Counted from the stretch's first letter, positions 1 through 7,950 are shown. The stretch is DNA of 47,339 nt from Candidatus Oscillibacter excrementavium (GCA_019118505.1 DWYU01000108.1:1-47339); one strand, 5' to 3'. Translations and numbers: made by a program. The notes: generated by a model not told the origin, from the letters alone.

Positions 1-213
1 GTGGTAAACACGGAGAAGTGGGTTGATCTGGTGAAACAATACACCGACTTGAACGAGTTGACCGCCGATGTGCTGAATGGCATGATAGAAAAAATCCTGA
101 TCCATGAGGCAGTCAAAGACAGCGAGGGAAACCGGGTCCAGGAAATCGAAATCTTTTACCGCTTTGTCGGTAACATAGACCAGCTTTCCAAGCCCGTATC
201 TTTAACTGCGTGA
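1..213 (+). CDS. Serine recombinase, 3' end only (mobile-element integrase)
   Basis: The frame is open from base 1 and ends with TGA at 211-213, so only about 70 C-terminal residues are visible. The stretch with WVDLVKQYTDLNELT, then VLNGMIEKILIHEA, then IEIFYRFVGNID resembles the C-terminal tail (DUF4368-type) of large serine recombinases carried by clostridial conjugative and mobilisable elements (TnpX/TndX-like). The catalytic serine domain lies off the window. This tail is followed within a few bases by the 3' part of a chromosomal XRE regulator gene, so the recombinase is probably the last gene of an integrated element whose body lies to the left. Element type and size cannot be told from here. 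Confidence 0.8.
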   Translation: MVNTEKWVDLVKQYTDLNELTADVLNGMIEKILIHEAVKDSEGNRVQEIEIFYRFVGNIDQLSKPVSLTA

Positions 214-619
214 ACCGGGACGGTCCGTGCCGGACGCGGAGCTGCTGCTCTCCCTGTCGGAGGCGCTGGAGACGCCCGTGAGCACACTGCTGGGGGAGAC
301 GGTGGCGGAGCCGGAGGCCGATACGCTGAAAGCCCTCTCTGAAAAGCTGGAGGTCCTCAACCTGCAGTTTGCCCGGCAGAGGGAGCTGCGGCGAAAGAGC
401 GTCCATGTTCTGTGCATCGCGCTGTGCGCGGGTGTCGTCCTCGCCTTCGGCGTCCTGGTTGCGGCGGGAAGCCCTTATCTGGCCTGGAACTACCAGGACC
501 CGGAGACCGCCGTGATGGGAACCGCGCTCCACGCGCTGGAGTGGCTGTTTGTCCGGCTGGCGCCGGCGCTCCTGATCGGGGCGGCCGCCGGGGCGTTCCT
601 GACGCGGAAGCGGACGTAA
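212..619 (+). pseudogene. XRE-family membrane regulator, 5' end displaced by element insertion
   Basis: The frame reads E-P-G-R-S-V-P-D-A-E-L-L, then LSEALETPVSTLLGE. This is the end of an XRE/HTH_3 DNA-binding domain (usual form W-E-x-G-x-S-x-P-D-xx-x-L...LLG). The first three or so helices and the start codon are missing. Counting from the GTG at 227, residues 31-58 look like a short coiled or linker segment. Residues 60-82 and about 104-126 are hydrophobic membrane segments, and the protein ends TRKRT. The break lies exactly at the serine recombinase stop codon, so the N-terminal half was probably carried to the other end of the inserted element. A short reinitiated product from the GTG at 227 is possible but would lack a DNA-binding domain. 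Confidence 0.75.
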
Positions 620-645
620 GCTGTTGGAAGATAAGAGAGATAAAG

Positions 646-698
646 GATAAAAGATAAGAGATACCCCCTCCGCCGGGAAATATCTCTTATCTTTTATC
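646..698. repeat. Perfect 18-bp inverted repeat, possible terminator
   Basis: An 18-nt arm at 646-663 (GATAAAAGATAAGAGATA) is the exact reverse complement of 681-698, with a 17-nt GC-rich loop. The arm is built from GATAA-type units that also occur just upstream (about 630-645) and again at 706-714. The right arm and the bases after it are T-rich, so it could terminate transcription leaving the broken XRE gene. The low-complexity stem could equally be a small intergenic repeat element. The remaining bases to 834 show no convincing gene. Confidence 0.6.
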
Positions 699-834
699 TG
701 TTCACTTTTATCTTAGTCCGCTTCCCACTCCGCCTTGTGTTCCTCCCACCAGGCAGGGGGATGGTGCGGGGAACGCGGGCACATGGTATGCGCTCCTACG
801 GCGATGATCTGCCGGATGGGAAACCATGCGGCCT

Positions 835-1248
835 TTACGATCTGTTGGGTTTCCGTTTGATCCGCAGCAGTCTCATAAAATCGTCGAACAGGGACATGTC
901 TGTCAGCTCAAACATCATCCATTTCCCATCGTGATACGTGCGGGATCCCTCATAGATTCTTTGCACTTCCTCTGCGTAATGCTCCCGGTCGTGTTCAAAT
1001 TTTAAGCGTTCCTCTTTTCCTAAGATGACCATGAATCCCATGCAATGTTCCCGTGCGTACAGTGCACACAGGGTTTTGCCGCCCCGGCGGTACTTATATT
1101 CATATGTCCACGCTTTGCCGCCGGGTCCCCACAGGTGATCCATATCGTATTGTTCGTCGATGCGCATACATAATTGCGCCCAGACCTCATACAGAGACGC
1201 TCCGAGCAAAGAGGTCATTTGTTCCGGGCTGGGGATGATACTCGACAT
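835..1248 (-). CDS. DUF3788 family protein
   Basis: 137 residues, function unknown. Motifs such as HLWGPGGKAWTYEYKYRRGGKT, split here as DHLWGPGGK and YKYRRGGKTLCALY, then YHDGKWMMFEL and the ending LLRIKRKPNRS fit DUF3788, a small cytosolic family of about 140 residues, so the protein looks full length. The ATG at 1248 is chosen because GGAGGAGG ends eight bases upstream. A longer open frame continues upstream but has no comparable site. A promoter with TTGATT and TATGCT lies at 1301-1329. Transcription is divergent from mrnC, and base composition matches the neighbours. Confidence 0.8.
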   Translation of the reverse strand: MSSIIPSPEQMTSLLGASLYEVWAQLCMRIDEQYDMDHLWGPGGKAWTYEYKYRRGGKTLCALYAREHCMGFMVILGKEERLKFEHDREHYAEEVQRIYEGSRTYHDGKWMMFELTDMSLFDDFMRLLRIKRKPNRS

Positions 1249-1300
1249 AACAGCAGCCTCCTCCATCAAATCTACTTTGCCCCTGGTTCCTCTTAAAACA

Positions 1301-1329
1301 AGCATAGCAGATGCCCGTGAGACAATCAA
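1301..1329 (-). promoter_or_regulatory. Sigma-A-type promoter for the DUF3788 gene
   Basis: Read on the minus strand: TTGATT (1329-1324), 17-bp spacer, TATGCT (1306-1301). The leader to the ATG at 1248 is about 50 nt. Confidence 0.6.
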
Positions 1330-1372
1330 TATTCTTTCATCCTGTGATAGGGATCCCTTCGCCGCTCCCCAG

Positions 1373-1401
1373 GTGACAAACCGGGAAATCTGTGGTACAA
1401 T
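1373..1401 (+). promoter_or_regulatory. Sigma-A-type promoter for mrnC-rqcH
   Basis: GTGACA (1373-1378), 17-bp spacer, TACAAT (1396-1401), 39 bases before the mrnC ATG. It is divergent from the DUF3788 promoter about 44 bp away. Confidence 0.65.
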
Positions 1402-1440
1402 GACCCGGTATGAAACTTTCTGTGATGCGGGGAGCCGTCT

Positions 1441-1842
1441 ATGGAAAACTATTTTGAACCGAATCTCACCGCCGACCAGCTGCGCGCCATCAGCTCTATC
1501 GGCTTGGCCCACATGGGGGACGCCGTGTTCGAGGTGCTGGCGCGCACCTGGCTCTGCGCCCACGGCAAGGCCACGGGGAAAGGCCTCCACCAGGCCGCCA
1601 TCGCCCTGGTGCGGGCGGAGAGCCAGGCGGAGAAGGCGGAGCGGATTTTGCCCCTTTTGACAGAGGAGGAGGCCGCCGTATTCCGCCGGGGCCGGAATGC
1701 CCACGTGAAGTCGGTGCCCGGTCACGCCACCCGGGCCCAGTACGGCGAGGCCACGGCCCTGGAGGCTCTGCTGGGCTGGCTGTATCTGCAGGGCCGGCAA
1801 GAGCGGATCAACCAGCTCTTCTGTGTCATGATGGAGGAATAA
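1441..1842 (+). CDS. mrnC: Mini-ribonuclease 3 (23S rRNA maturation)
   Basis: 133 residues, the normal length for Mini-III, a dimeric RNase III catalytic domain without the dsRNA-binding domain. In Firmicutes it trims 23S rRNA precursors. HMGDAVFEV at 24-32 supplies the catalytic Asp27, and YGEATALEALLGWLYL at 101-116 supplies Glu108. The RGRNAH motif at 83-88 is also typical. The ATG follows a well-spaced promoter at 1373-1401, although its ribosome binding site is weak (GGGGAG). rqcH starts four bases after its stop, so the two genes form an operon joining rRNA processing with ribosome-associated quality control. Confidence 0.95.
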   Translation: MENYFEPNLTADQLRAISSIGLAHMGDAVFEVLARTWLCAHGKATGKGLHQAAIALVRAESQAEKAERILPLLTEEEAAVFRRGRNAHVKSVPGHATRAQYGEATALEALLGWLYLQGRQERINQLFCVMMEE

Positions 1843-1846
1843 GACC

Positions 1847-3589
1847 ATGCCATTGGATGGAATCTGTATGCAGGCGGTGGTGGAGGAGCTGCGGCCCGCT
1901 CTGCTGGGCCTGCGGATCGACAAGGTCCAGCAGCCCGCCCGGGACCAGGTGATCCTGCTGCTGCGGGGCAACCAGCGGCTGCTGCTGAACGCCGGGGCCA
2001 ACGCCCCCCGCATTCAGCTGACGCATCTCACCCGGGACAACCCGGCGGAGCCCCCCATGTTCTGCATGCTGCTGCGCAAGCACCTGGTGGGGGGCCGGGT
2101 GGCCGCCGTCACCCAGCCGCCTCTGGAGCGGCTGGTGCGGCTGGAGCTGGATGTCACCGACGAGTTCGGCCGCCCGGGCCGGCGGACGCTGGTGCTGGAG
2201 GCCATGGGCCGCCGGTCCAACCTGATCCTGCTGGACGGGGAGGGGCGGATCATCGACTGCCTCCGCCGGGTGGACGCGGATATGTCCGCCAGCCGCCAGG
2301 TGCTGCCGGGGCTGTACTACGAGCCCCCGGCCTCCGTGGGCCGGCTACCGGTGACAGAGGAGACGGAGGCTGGCTTCCGGGAGAAGCTCTCCGCCGCCAA
2401 CCCGGAGCGGGGAGCGGACGCCTTTCTGCTGGACAGCTACTTCGGCATCTCTCCCCTGATCGCCCGGGAGCTGGCCTTCCGCGCCGCCGGGGAGACGGAC
2501 GCCCATCTCTTCGGCCTGGGCCGGGAGGGGGAGGACCGGCTGTGGCGGGAACTCTCCGATTTGATCGAAGCCATCAAGGAAAATCACTTCATACCCGTCT
2601 GCCTGAAAAAGGATGGGAAGATGGCGGATTTCACCTACTGCCCCATCGCCCAGTACGGCGGCGCCGTGGAGACCGTCCGGTATGACACCTTCTCCGACCT
2701 GATGGACGACTTCTACGTCCTCCGGGAGCAGCAGGAGCGGGTGCGCCAGCGGGGGGCTGACCTGCTGCGGACCGCCACCACGGCGAGAGACCGCCTGCGG
2801 CGGAAGCTGGCCATGCAGGAGAAGGACTACGCCGCCACCCAGAACCGGGACCAGCTGCGGATTTACGGCGACCTGATCACCGCCAACCTCTACCGGATGG
2901 AGCGGAGGGCAGGCAGGCTGGAGACGGAGAACTTCTACGACCCGGAGGGCGGCACCATCGCCATCCCTCTGGACCCGCTGCTGACGCCCCAGCAGAACGC
3001 CGCCAAATACTATAAGCGATACACCAAGGCCAAGACGGCGGAGAAGTACCTGGCGGAGCAGATGGCCATTGCCCGCCGGGACCTGGACTATATCGAGAGC
3101 GTGCTGGAGGAGCTGAACCGGGCGGAGACAGAGCAGGACTTTCTGGACATCCGCACCGAGCTGCGGGACGCGGGCTTCCTCCGCAAGCAGGGGAAGAAGG
3201 AGGTCAGCCGCCCGGCCAAGCCTCTGGAGTTCCGCACCACCTCCGGCTTCCGGGTGCTGGTGGGCCGGAACAACCGCCAGAACGACAAGCTGACAAAGTC
3301 CGCCGGTCCCCGGGACATCTGGCTCCACACCCAGAAGATCCATGGCTCCCACGTGATCCTCTGCACCGAGGGCCGGGAGGCGGACGACGACACCATCGTG
3401 GAGGCGGCCAAGCTGGCAGCCTGGTTCTCCCAGGCCCGGGAGAGCGCCAACGTCCCCGTGGACTACACCCCCGTGAAGAACGTGAAGAAGCCTGCCGGCG
3501 CCCGGCCCGGCATGGTGATCTACTCCACCTGCCGCACCGCCAACGTGACGCCGGAGGAGGCCCTGGTGAAAAAGCTGGCAAAGTCGTAA
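1847..3589 (+). CDS. rqcH: RqcH, NFACT ribosome-associated quality control protein
   Basis: 580 residues, matching bacterial RqcH/FbpA-type NFACT proteins. RqcH binds 50S subunits carrying obstructed peptidyl-tRNA and directs addition of C-terminal alanine tails that mark stalled chains for degradation. The N-terminal NFACT-N part shows LLLNAGANAPRIQLT, PMFCMLLRKHL and a GRRSNLILLD segment. A coiled-coil-rich middle (about 285-430, with RQRGADLLRTATTARDRLRR) follows. The NFACT-R domain has RPAKPLEF, VLVGRNNRQND and, near residue 489, DIWLHTQKIHGSHVIL. The old name 'fibronectin-binding protein' reflects homology only. A GGAGG site lies just before the ATG, inside the mrnC end. Confidence 0.93.
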   Translation: MPLDGICMQAVVEELRPALLGLRIDKVQQPARDQVILLLRGNQRLLLNAGANAPRIQLTHLTRDNPAEPPMFCMLLRKHLVGGRVAAVTQPPLERLVRLELDVTDEFGRPGRRTLVLEAMGRRSNLILLDGEGRIIDCLRRVDADMSASRQVLPGLYYEPPASVGRLPVTEETEAGFREKLSAANPERGADAFLLDSYFGISPLIARELAFRAAGETDAHLFGLGREGEDRLWRELSDLIEAIKENHFIPVCLKKDGKMADFTYCPIAQYGGAVETVRYDTFSDLMDDFYVLREQQERVRQRGADLLRTATTARDRLRRKLAMQEKDYAATQNRDQLRIYGDLITANLYRMERRAGRLETENFYDPEGGTIAIPLDPLLTPQQNAAKYYKRYTKAKTAEKYLAEQMAIARRDLDYIESVLEELNRAETEQDFLDIRTELRDAGFLRKQGKKEVSRPAKPLEFRTTSGFRVLVGRNNRQNDKLTKSAGPRDIWLHTQKIHGSHVILCTEGREADDDTIVEAAKLAAWFSQARESANVPVDYTPVKNVKKPAGARPGMVIYSTCRTANVTPEEALVKKLAKS

Positions 3590-3596
3590 AGGCGTT

Positions 3597-3662
3597 GTGA
3601 AAATCTGACAATTTTCACGTGACTTTTTCACAGAAAAACGGGCAAAAAAGCGAAACGCTTTT
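3597..3662. terminator. Two hairpins downstream of rqcH
   Basis: GTGAAAAT (3597-3604) pairs with ATTTTCAC (3611-3618). AAAAGCG (3646-3652) pairs with CGCTTTT (3656-3662) around AAA. Both are T-rich on the 3' side and lie between rqcH and the antiporter promoter. Confidence 0.55.
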
Positions 3663-3676
3663 GTGGGAAACGTCTC

Positions 3677-3704
3677 TTGCAAATCCCTGCGGAAAGGTTA
3701 AAAT
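3677..3704 (+). promoter_or_regulatory. Sigma-A-type promoter for the antiporter
   Basis: TTGCAA (3677-3682), 16-bp spacer, TAAAAT (3699-3704). The antiporter ATG follows 51 bases later. Confidence 0.55.
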
Positions 3705-3755
3705 AAAGCCCCAAAGAAGACTGTGCGGCGGAGGGCCGCGGAAAGCGGGGGCTGT

Positions 3756-5069
3756 ATGTCGTATCATTATCTGCTGGATTTGGCGCTGATCCTCCTGAGC
3801 ACCAAGGTACTGGGGATCCTGACGAAACGGATCCAGATGCCCCAGGTGGTGGGGGCGCTGCTGGCGGGCCTGATCCTGGGACCGGCAGTGCTGAACGTGC
3901 TGACGGAGACGGAGTTCCTCACCCAGCTCAGCGAGCTGGGCGTCATCGTCCTGATGTTCTCCGCCGGTATGGGCACGGACATCCAGGAGCTGAAGCACAG
4001 CGGCAAGGCGGGCTTTCTGGTGGCCCTGCTGGGCGTCATCGTGCCGCTGATCCTGGGCACGGGGCTGGCCATGTTCGCCGGCCGGACCGGCATGATCGTG
4101 ACCACCGGATTTCTGGAGGATGTATTCATCGGCACCATCCTCACCGCCACCTCCGTCAGCATCACGGTGGAGACACTGAAGGAGATCGGCAAGCTGGACA
4201 CCAAGGTGGGCAATACCATCCTGGCGGCGGCCCTCATTGACGATGTGCTGGGCCTGATCGCCCTGACCATCGTCAGCAGCGTGGCCGGCGGACAGGAGAG
4301 CATCCTGCTGGTGCTGCTGAAGATCGTGCTGTTCTTCGTGTTTGCAGCCGTGGTCTCGGCTCTGGCCCTGAAATTCTTCCGCTGGCTGATGAGCCTGTGG
4401 CCCGGCCGGGAGCGGCGGCGCTATCCGGTGCTGGCTTTTGTGCTGTGCCTGGCGATGGCCTACTGCGCGGAGGAGTTCTTCGGCGTGGCGGACATCACCG
4501 GCGCCTATGTGGCGGGGCTGGTGATCTCCTGCACCCCCAAGTCCACCTATATCCAGTCCAAGTTTGAACCCCTGAGTTTTCTGCTGCTGACGCCGGTGTT
4601 CTTCGCCAGCGTGGGCATCAAGGCGGAGATCAGCGGGATGTCCGGCAGCCTGGTGCTGTTCTCCGTCCTGCTGCTGCTGATCTCCATCATCACCAAGATC
4701 ATCGGCTGCGGCCTGGGTGCCAAGCTGTGCCGCTTCACCGGCAAGGAGAGCCTGCAGGTGGGCGTGGGCATGGTGTGCCGGGGCGAGGTGGCCCTGATCG
4801 TGGCCAACCGGGGCCTGGAGCTGGGCGTGCTGTCCAGCGCCATGATGGCGCCGGTGATCATCACCGTGGTGGGCGGCACCATTCTGACGCCCATCCTGCT
4901 GAAGCTGGTGTTCCGCCACGACGACCAGGTGGTCAGCCAGACGGACGGCAACCTGGTGGACCACTACAACAAGATGGAGCAGCTGGACATCGTCTCCGAA
5001 AAGCTGCTGGCCAAGGACGAGAGCTATCTGAAGCAGGGGGAGCAGAACGCGGAGAAGCACTCTTCCTGA
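3756..5069 (+). CDS. CPA2-family cation:proton antiporter
   Basis: 437 residues, strongly hydrophobic throughout, with about 12 membrane segments. The start of the exchanger domain (STKVLGILTKRIQMPQVVG, then LLAGLILGPAVL), the SELGVIVLMFSAGMGTD segment and the ALIDDVLGLIALTIV segment, whose Asp pair is the expected ion-binding site, identify a Na+(K+)/H+ exchanger of the Kef/NhaS type. Only about 40 polar residues follow the last membrane segment, so there is no TrkA-N nucleotide-binding domain. The start at 3756 is preferred over an upstream GTG because the protein then begins directly with the first helix. A strong bidirectional hairpin closes the gene. The exact ion cannot be read from sequence. 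Confidence 0.88.
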   Translation: MSYHYLLDLALILLSTKVLGILTKRIQMPQVVGALLAGLILGPAVLNVLTETEFLTQLSELGVIVLMFSAGMGTDIQELKHSGKAGFLVALLGVIVPLILGTGLAMFAGRTGMIVTTGFLEDVFIGTILTATSVSITVETLKEIGKLDTKVGNTILAAALIDDVLGLIALTIVSSVAGGQESILLVLLKIVLFFVFAAVVSALALKFFRWLMSLWPGRERRRYPVLAFVLCLAMAYCAEEFFGVADITGAYVAGLVISCTPKSTYIQSKFEPLSFLLLTPVFFASVGIKAEISGMSGSLVLFSVLLLLISIITKIIGCGLGAKLCRFTGKESLQVGVGMVCRGEVALIVANRGLELGVLSSAMMAPVIITVVGGTILTPILLKLVFRHDDQVVSQTDGNLVDHYNKMEQLDIVSEKLLAKDESYLKQGEQNAEKHSS

Positions 5070-5090
5070 CGGTGCGGAAGTTTGAAAATG

Positions 5091-5120
5091 AAGGGAGCCG
5101 GCCTTTTGGCCGGCTCCCTT
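5091..5120. terminator. Bidirectional terminator between antiporter and DUF378 gene
   Basis: AAGGGAGCCGGCC (5091-5103) and GGCCGGCTCCCTT (5108-5120) form a 13-bp perfect stem with a TTTT loop and A/T flanks on both sides. It lies between two converging genes. Confidence 0.85.
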
Positions 5121-5144
5121 TGCGTTTCCAGACGGCGCGGAACG

Positions 5145-5369
5145 TCAGGCGGTGTGCCGCGCGTGGCCCGTCTCCTCGTCGGAGGAGCGGAACAGCAGCG
5201 TGATGCACCACAGTCCCGCCAGGCCCACCAGGGCATAGATGACGCGGGAGAACACGGCCATCTGGCCGCCGAAGAGAAACGCCACCGCGTCAAAGCCAAA
5301 CAGGCCGATGGCGCCCCAGTTCAGCGCGCCGATGATGGCCAGCGTCAGTGCGATCTTGTCAATCACCAT
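5145..5369 (-). CDS. DUF378 small membrane protein
   Basis: 74 residues. IGALNWGAIGLFGFDAVAFLFG followed by VIYALVGLAGLW, in pieces ALNWGAIGLFGFD and YALVGLAGLWC, is the DUF378 (YuzA-like) signature: two membrane helices joined by a short loop with the conserved LNWG/LIGLF pattern. The function of the family is unknown. The ATG at 5369 has AAAGGAGG about ten bases upstream. The last 14 residues are polar and probably cytosolic. It is a single-gene unit converging on the antiporter and sharing its terminator. Confidence 0.9.
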   Translation of the reverse strand: MVIDKIALTLAIIGALNWGAIGLFGFDAVAFLFGGQMAVFSRVIYALVGLAGLWCITLLFRSSDEETGHARHTA

Positions 5370-5482
5370 GCGAAAAACCTCCTTTATGCCTTCCAGCAGG
5401 GATTTGGCCCTAGTGTGTCCGCCGGTGGGAAAACTATGCGGCGGGCAGTGTCCGCCGGCTCACACAAAATTTGTAAATCGCA

Positions 5483-5511
5483 TTGAAAAGAACCGGCGGG
5501 GACGGTATAAT
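5483..5511 (+). promoter_or_regulatory. Sigma-A-type promoter for thrH
   Basis: TTGAAA (5483-5488), 17-bp spacer, perfect TATAAT (5506-5511). The leader to the ATG at 5581 is about 60 nt and holds a GC-rich stretch. The rest of 5370-5480 contains two copies of CCGGCGGACAC but no gene. Confidence 0.7.
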
Positions 5512-5580
5512 CGAATCAGCGAACATCTGACTTCGCCCGCGGCGGAGCCGCGCAGACCGACTGATAAAAGGGGAGACAGT

Positions 5581-6180
5581 ATGAATATTGTATGTTTGGA
5601 TATGGAAGGCGTCCTGGTGCCGGAGATCTGGATCGCGTTTGCGGAGGCCAGCGGCATTCCGGAGCTGCGGCGCACCACCCGGGACGAGCCGGACTACGAC
5701 AAGCTGATGACTTGGCGGCTGGGCATCCTGAAGGAGCACGGCCTGGGCCTGAAGGAGATCCAGGCCACCATCGCCAAGATCGACCCGCTGCCCGGCGCCA
5801 AGGCGTTTCTGGACGAGCTGCGCTCCACCACCCAGGTCATTATTCTGAGCGATACCTTTGAGGAATTCGCCAAGCCCCTGATGGAAAAGCTGGGCTGGCC
5901 CACCATCTTCTGCAACTCCCTGGAGGTGGCGGAGAGCGGCGAGATCACCGGCTACAAGATGCGCTGCCAGCAGTCCAAGCTGACCACGGTGAAGGCCCTC
6001 CAGTCCATCGGCTATGACACCATCGCCAGCGGCGACAGCTTCAACGACTTAGGCATGATCCAGGCCAGCAAGGCGGGCTTTTTGTTCAAGAGCACGGAGC
6101 AGATCAAGAAGGACTACCCCCAGATCCCGGCCTATGAGGAGTTCGACGACCTGCTGGCGGCCATCAAGGCGGCACTGTAA
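5581..6180 (+). CDS. thrH: ThrH-type phosphoserine phosphatase / homoserine phosphotransferase
   Basis: 199 residues, a HAD-superfamily enzyme that hydrolyses phosphoserine and, in characterised ThrH proteins, can pass the phosphoryl group to homoserine. Motif I is LDMEGVLVPE (residues 6-15) with nucleophile Asp7 and Glu9, the D-x-E form typical of ThrH/SerB rather than the usual D-x-D. Motif II is the serine of IILSDTFEEF, and the motif IV acidic pair is in SGDSFNDLGM. Length matches ThrH (about 200). The ATG at 5581 follows AAGGGGAGA and a strong promoter. A DUF1015 gene starts 30 bases downstream, so the two are probably co-transcribed and point to serine metabolism. Confidence 0.9.
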   Translation: MNIVCLDMEGVLVPEIWIAFAEASGIPELRRTTRDEPDYDKLMTWRLGILKEHGLGLKEIQATIAKIDPLPGAKAFLDELRSTTQVIILSDTFEEFAKPLMEKLGWPTIFCNSLEVAESGEITGYKMRCQQSKLTTVKALQSIGYDTIASGDSFNDLGMIQASKAGFLFKSTEQIKKDYPQIPAYEEFDDLLAAIKAAL

Positions 6181-6210
6181 AACGTCTTTCGACGAGAAAG
6201 GGGACGCAAC

Positions 6211-7491
6211 ATGAACGAGAAATTCCAGAAGCTGGGCTTTTATCCCGCGGACATCCTGCTGCCCAAAGACGCGGACATGACCAAGTGGGCCGTGGTGGCC
6301 TGCGACCAGTTCACCTCCCAGCCGGAGTACTGGCAGGCGGTGGAGGACACGGTGGGGGACGCCCCCTCCACCCTCCGGCTGATCCTGCCGGAGGCCAAGC
6401 TGAACGACCCGGATGTGGACAAGGACATCGCGGACATCAACAGCGCCATGAACCGGTATCTCACGGAGGGCGTGTTCCGGACCCTGCCGGAGTCCCTGTT
6501 CTACATCGAGCGGACCCAGTCCGACGGCAAGATCCGCCACGGCCTCATCGGTATGGTGGATCTGGACCAGTACGACTTCACCCCCGGCTCCGGCGCCCTG
6601 ATCCGGGCCACGGAGGGGACGGTGCTCTCCCGTATCCCGCCCCGGGTGCGGGTCCGGCAGGACGCCCCCATCGAGCTGCCCCACGTGATGCTGCTGATCG
6701 ACGACCCGGACCGGACCGTCATCGAGCCCCTGACCGCCGGGACGGACGGCATGGAGAAGCTGTACGACTTCGACCTCCAGCAGGGCGGCGGCCACCTGAA
6801 GGGCTGGAAGCTGACGCCGGAACAGATGGACGCGGTGGCGGACGCCCTGACGGCCATGTGTACGCCGGAGGCCATGGAGAAGAAATACGGCCTGAAGGAC
6901 GCGGCGCCGCTGCTGTTCGCCGTGGGCGACGGCAACCACTCCCTGGCCACTGCCAAGCAGTGCTATGAGAACCTGAAAAAAGTGACGCCGGAGGACCAGT
7001 GGGACAGTCTGCCCGCCCGCTATGCCCTGGTGGAAGTGGTGAACAACCACGACGACGCGCTGCAGTTCGAGCCCATCCACCGGGTACTCTTCGGTGTGGA
7101 GCCGGAGCAGGTGCTGGAGGCCCTCAAGGCTTATTATCCCGGTGCACACGAGGGGGAGGGCGAGGGCCACACCATCGCCTACACCTACGCCGGCCACACC
7201 GGTACCATCACCGTGCCCCAGCCCAGGATGCAGCTGGCGGTGGGCACCCTCCAGGCCTTCCTGGACGCCTATCTCAAGGAGCACGGCGGCGAGGTGGACT
7301 ACATCCACGGCGACGCCGTCGCCGACGAGCTGGGCAGCAAGCCCGGCAACATCGGCTTCAAGCTGCCGGCCATGGGCAAGGAGCAGCTGTTCAAGACCGT
7401 CATGGCCGACGGCGTGCTGCCCCGCAAGACCTTCTCCATGGGCCACGCCCAGGACAAGCGGTACTATGTGGAGGCCCGGAAGATCCAGTAA
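6211..7491 (+). CDS. DUF1015 family protein
   Basis: 426 residues, the usual length for full DUF1015 proteins. Recognisable pieces are WAVVACDQFTSQPEYW near the N-terminus, the SRIPPRVRVRQDAPIELPH region (here ATEGTVLSRIPPRVRVR), and LLFAVGDGNHSLATAKQCYE, whose GDGNHS-like motif is the family hallmark. The biochemical role is not established. In many anaerobes the gene travels with serA and serC, and here it follows the phosphoserine phosphatase gene thrH, so a role in serine or phosphoserine metabolism is a reasonable inference. The start at 6211 follows GAAAGGGGACGC. It is soluble and has no signal peptide. Confidence 0.85.
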   Translation: MNEKFQKLGFYPADILLPKDADMTKWAVVACDQFTSQPEYWQAVEDTVGDAPSTLRLILPEAKLNDPDVDKDIADINSAMNRYLTEGVFRTLPESLFYIERTQSDGKIRHGLIGMVDLDQYDFTPGSGALIRATEGTVLSRIPPRVRVRQDAPIELPHVMLLIDDPDRTVIEPLTAGTDGMEKLYDFDLQQGGGHLKGWKLTPEQMDAVADALTAMCTPEAMEKKYGLKDAAPLLFAVGDGNHSLATAKQCYENLKKVTPEDQWDSLPARYALVEVVNNHDDALQFEPIHRVLFGVEPEQVLEALKAYYPGAHEGEGEGHTIAYTYAGHTGTITVPQPRMQLAVGTLQAFLDAYLKEHGGEVDYIHGDAVADELGSKPGNIGFKLPAMGKEQLFKTVMADGVLPRKTFSMGHAQDKRYYVEARKIQ

Positions 7492-7551
7492 CGGGGAGGC
7501 CCTTTTGGAATCGTGAGCGGACAGGAGCTGTTTGCGGAGGGAGGTCTCTGG

Positions 7552-7950
7552 ATGAAGGTGCAGAATCCGGACGCGCTGTTTCTGACGATTCTCGGCGGTG
7601 TGATCCTGATGGCCTATACGCTGATTGCCGGAAGCACAGTGGATGCTGTTTTGACGGGCCTCGTGATCGGCCAGGGCCTGCGACTCTCCTTTTCCGCCAA
7701 GGCGAATGCACAGGCCCAAAAGGACGAATCCGACCTGAAGGATATCTGGGGACGATTTGGCGTTTTAATTCCATGGGGGTGGGCTCCCTTCTGCATCGGA
7801 GTTCTCATTGCCGTGAAGATGGGATTCGGAATGGCGGCCCTGCTGATCTTCTGCGGAGCTGTTGTGTATCAGGTCACGATGTTTTTCATCACTTACGACC
7901 GCCGGAGCAAGAGGGACCAAACGCCCAAGGACCAGCCGCCGAAATTGTGA
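7552..7950 (+). CDS. Small integral membrane protein, unknown
   Basis: 132 residues, not assigned to a family. It has four hydrophobic segments: ALFLTILGGVILMAYTLIAG, AVLTGLVIGQGL, a segment around LIPWGWAPFCIGVLIAV, and MAALLIFCGAVVYQVTMFF. The C-terminus is charged and proline-rich (RRSKRDQTPKDQPPKL). The ATG at 7552 is chosen because GGGAGG lies eight bases before it; an in-frame GTG at 7513 is less well placed. It follows the DUF1015 gene by 60 bases and may share its transcript, which ends at the hairpin at 7968. Confidence 0.65.
   Translation: MKVQNPDALFLTILGGVILMAYTLIAGSTVDAVLTGLVIGQGLRLSFSAKANAQAQKDESDLKDIWGRFGVLIPWGWAPFCIGVLIAVKMGFGMAALLIFCGAVVYQVTMFFITYDRRSKRDQTPKDQPPKL

Noticed and set aside
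713-890. Minus-strand frame ending EEHKAEWEAD* with plausible codon use
   Set aside because: It has no start codon or ribosome binding site and overlaps the end of the DUF3788 gene in another frame. It may be a decayed gene tail but cannot be supported.
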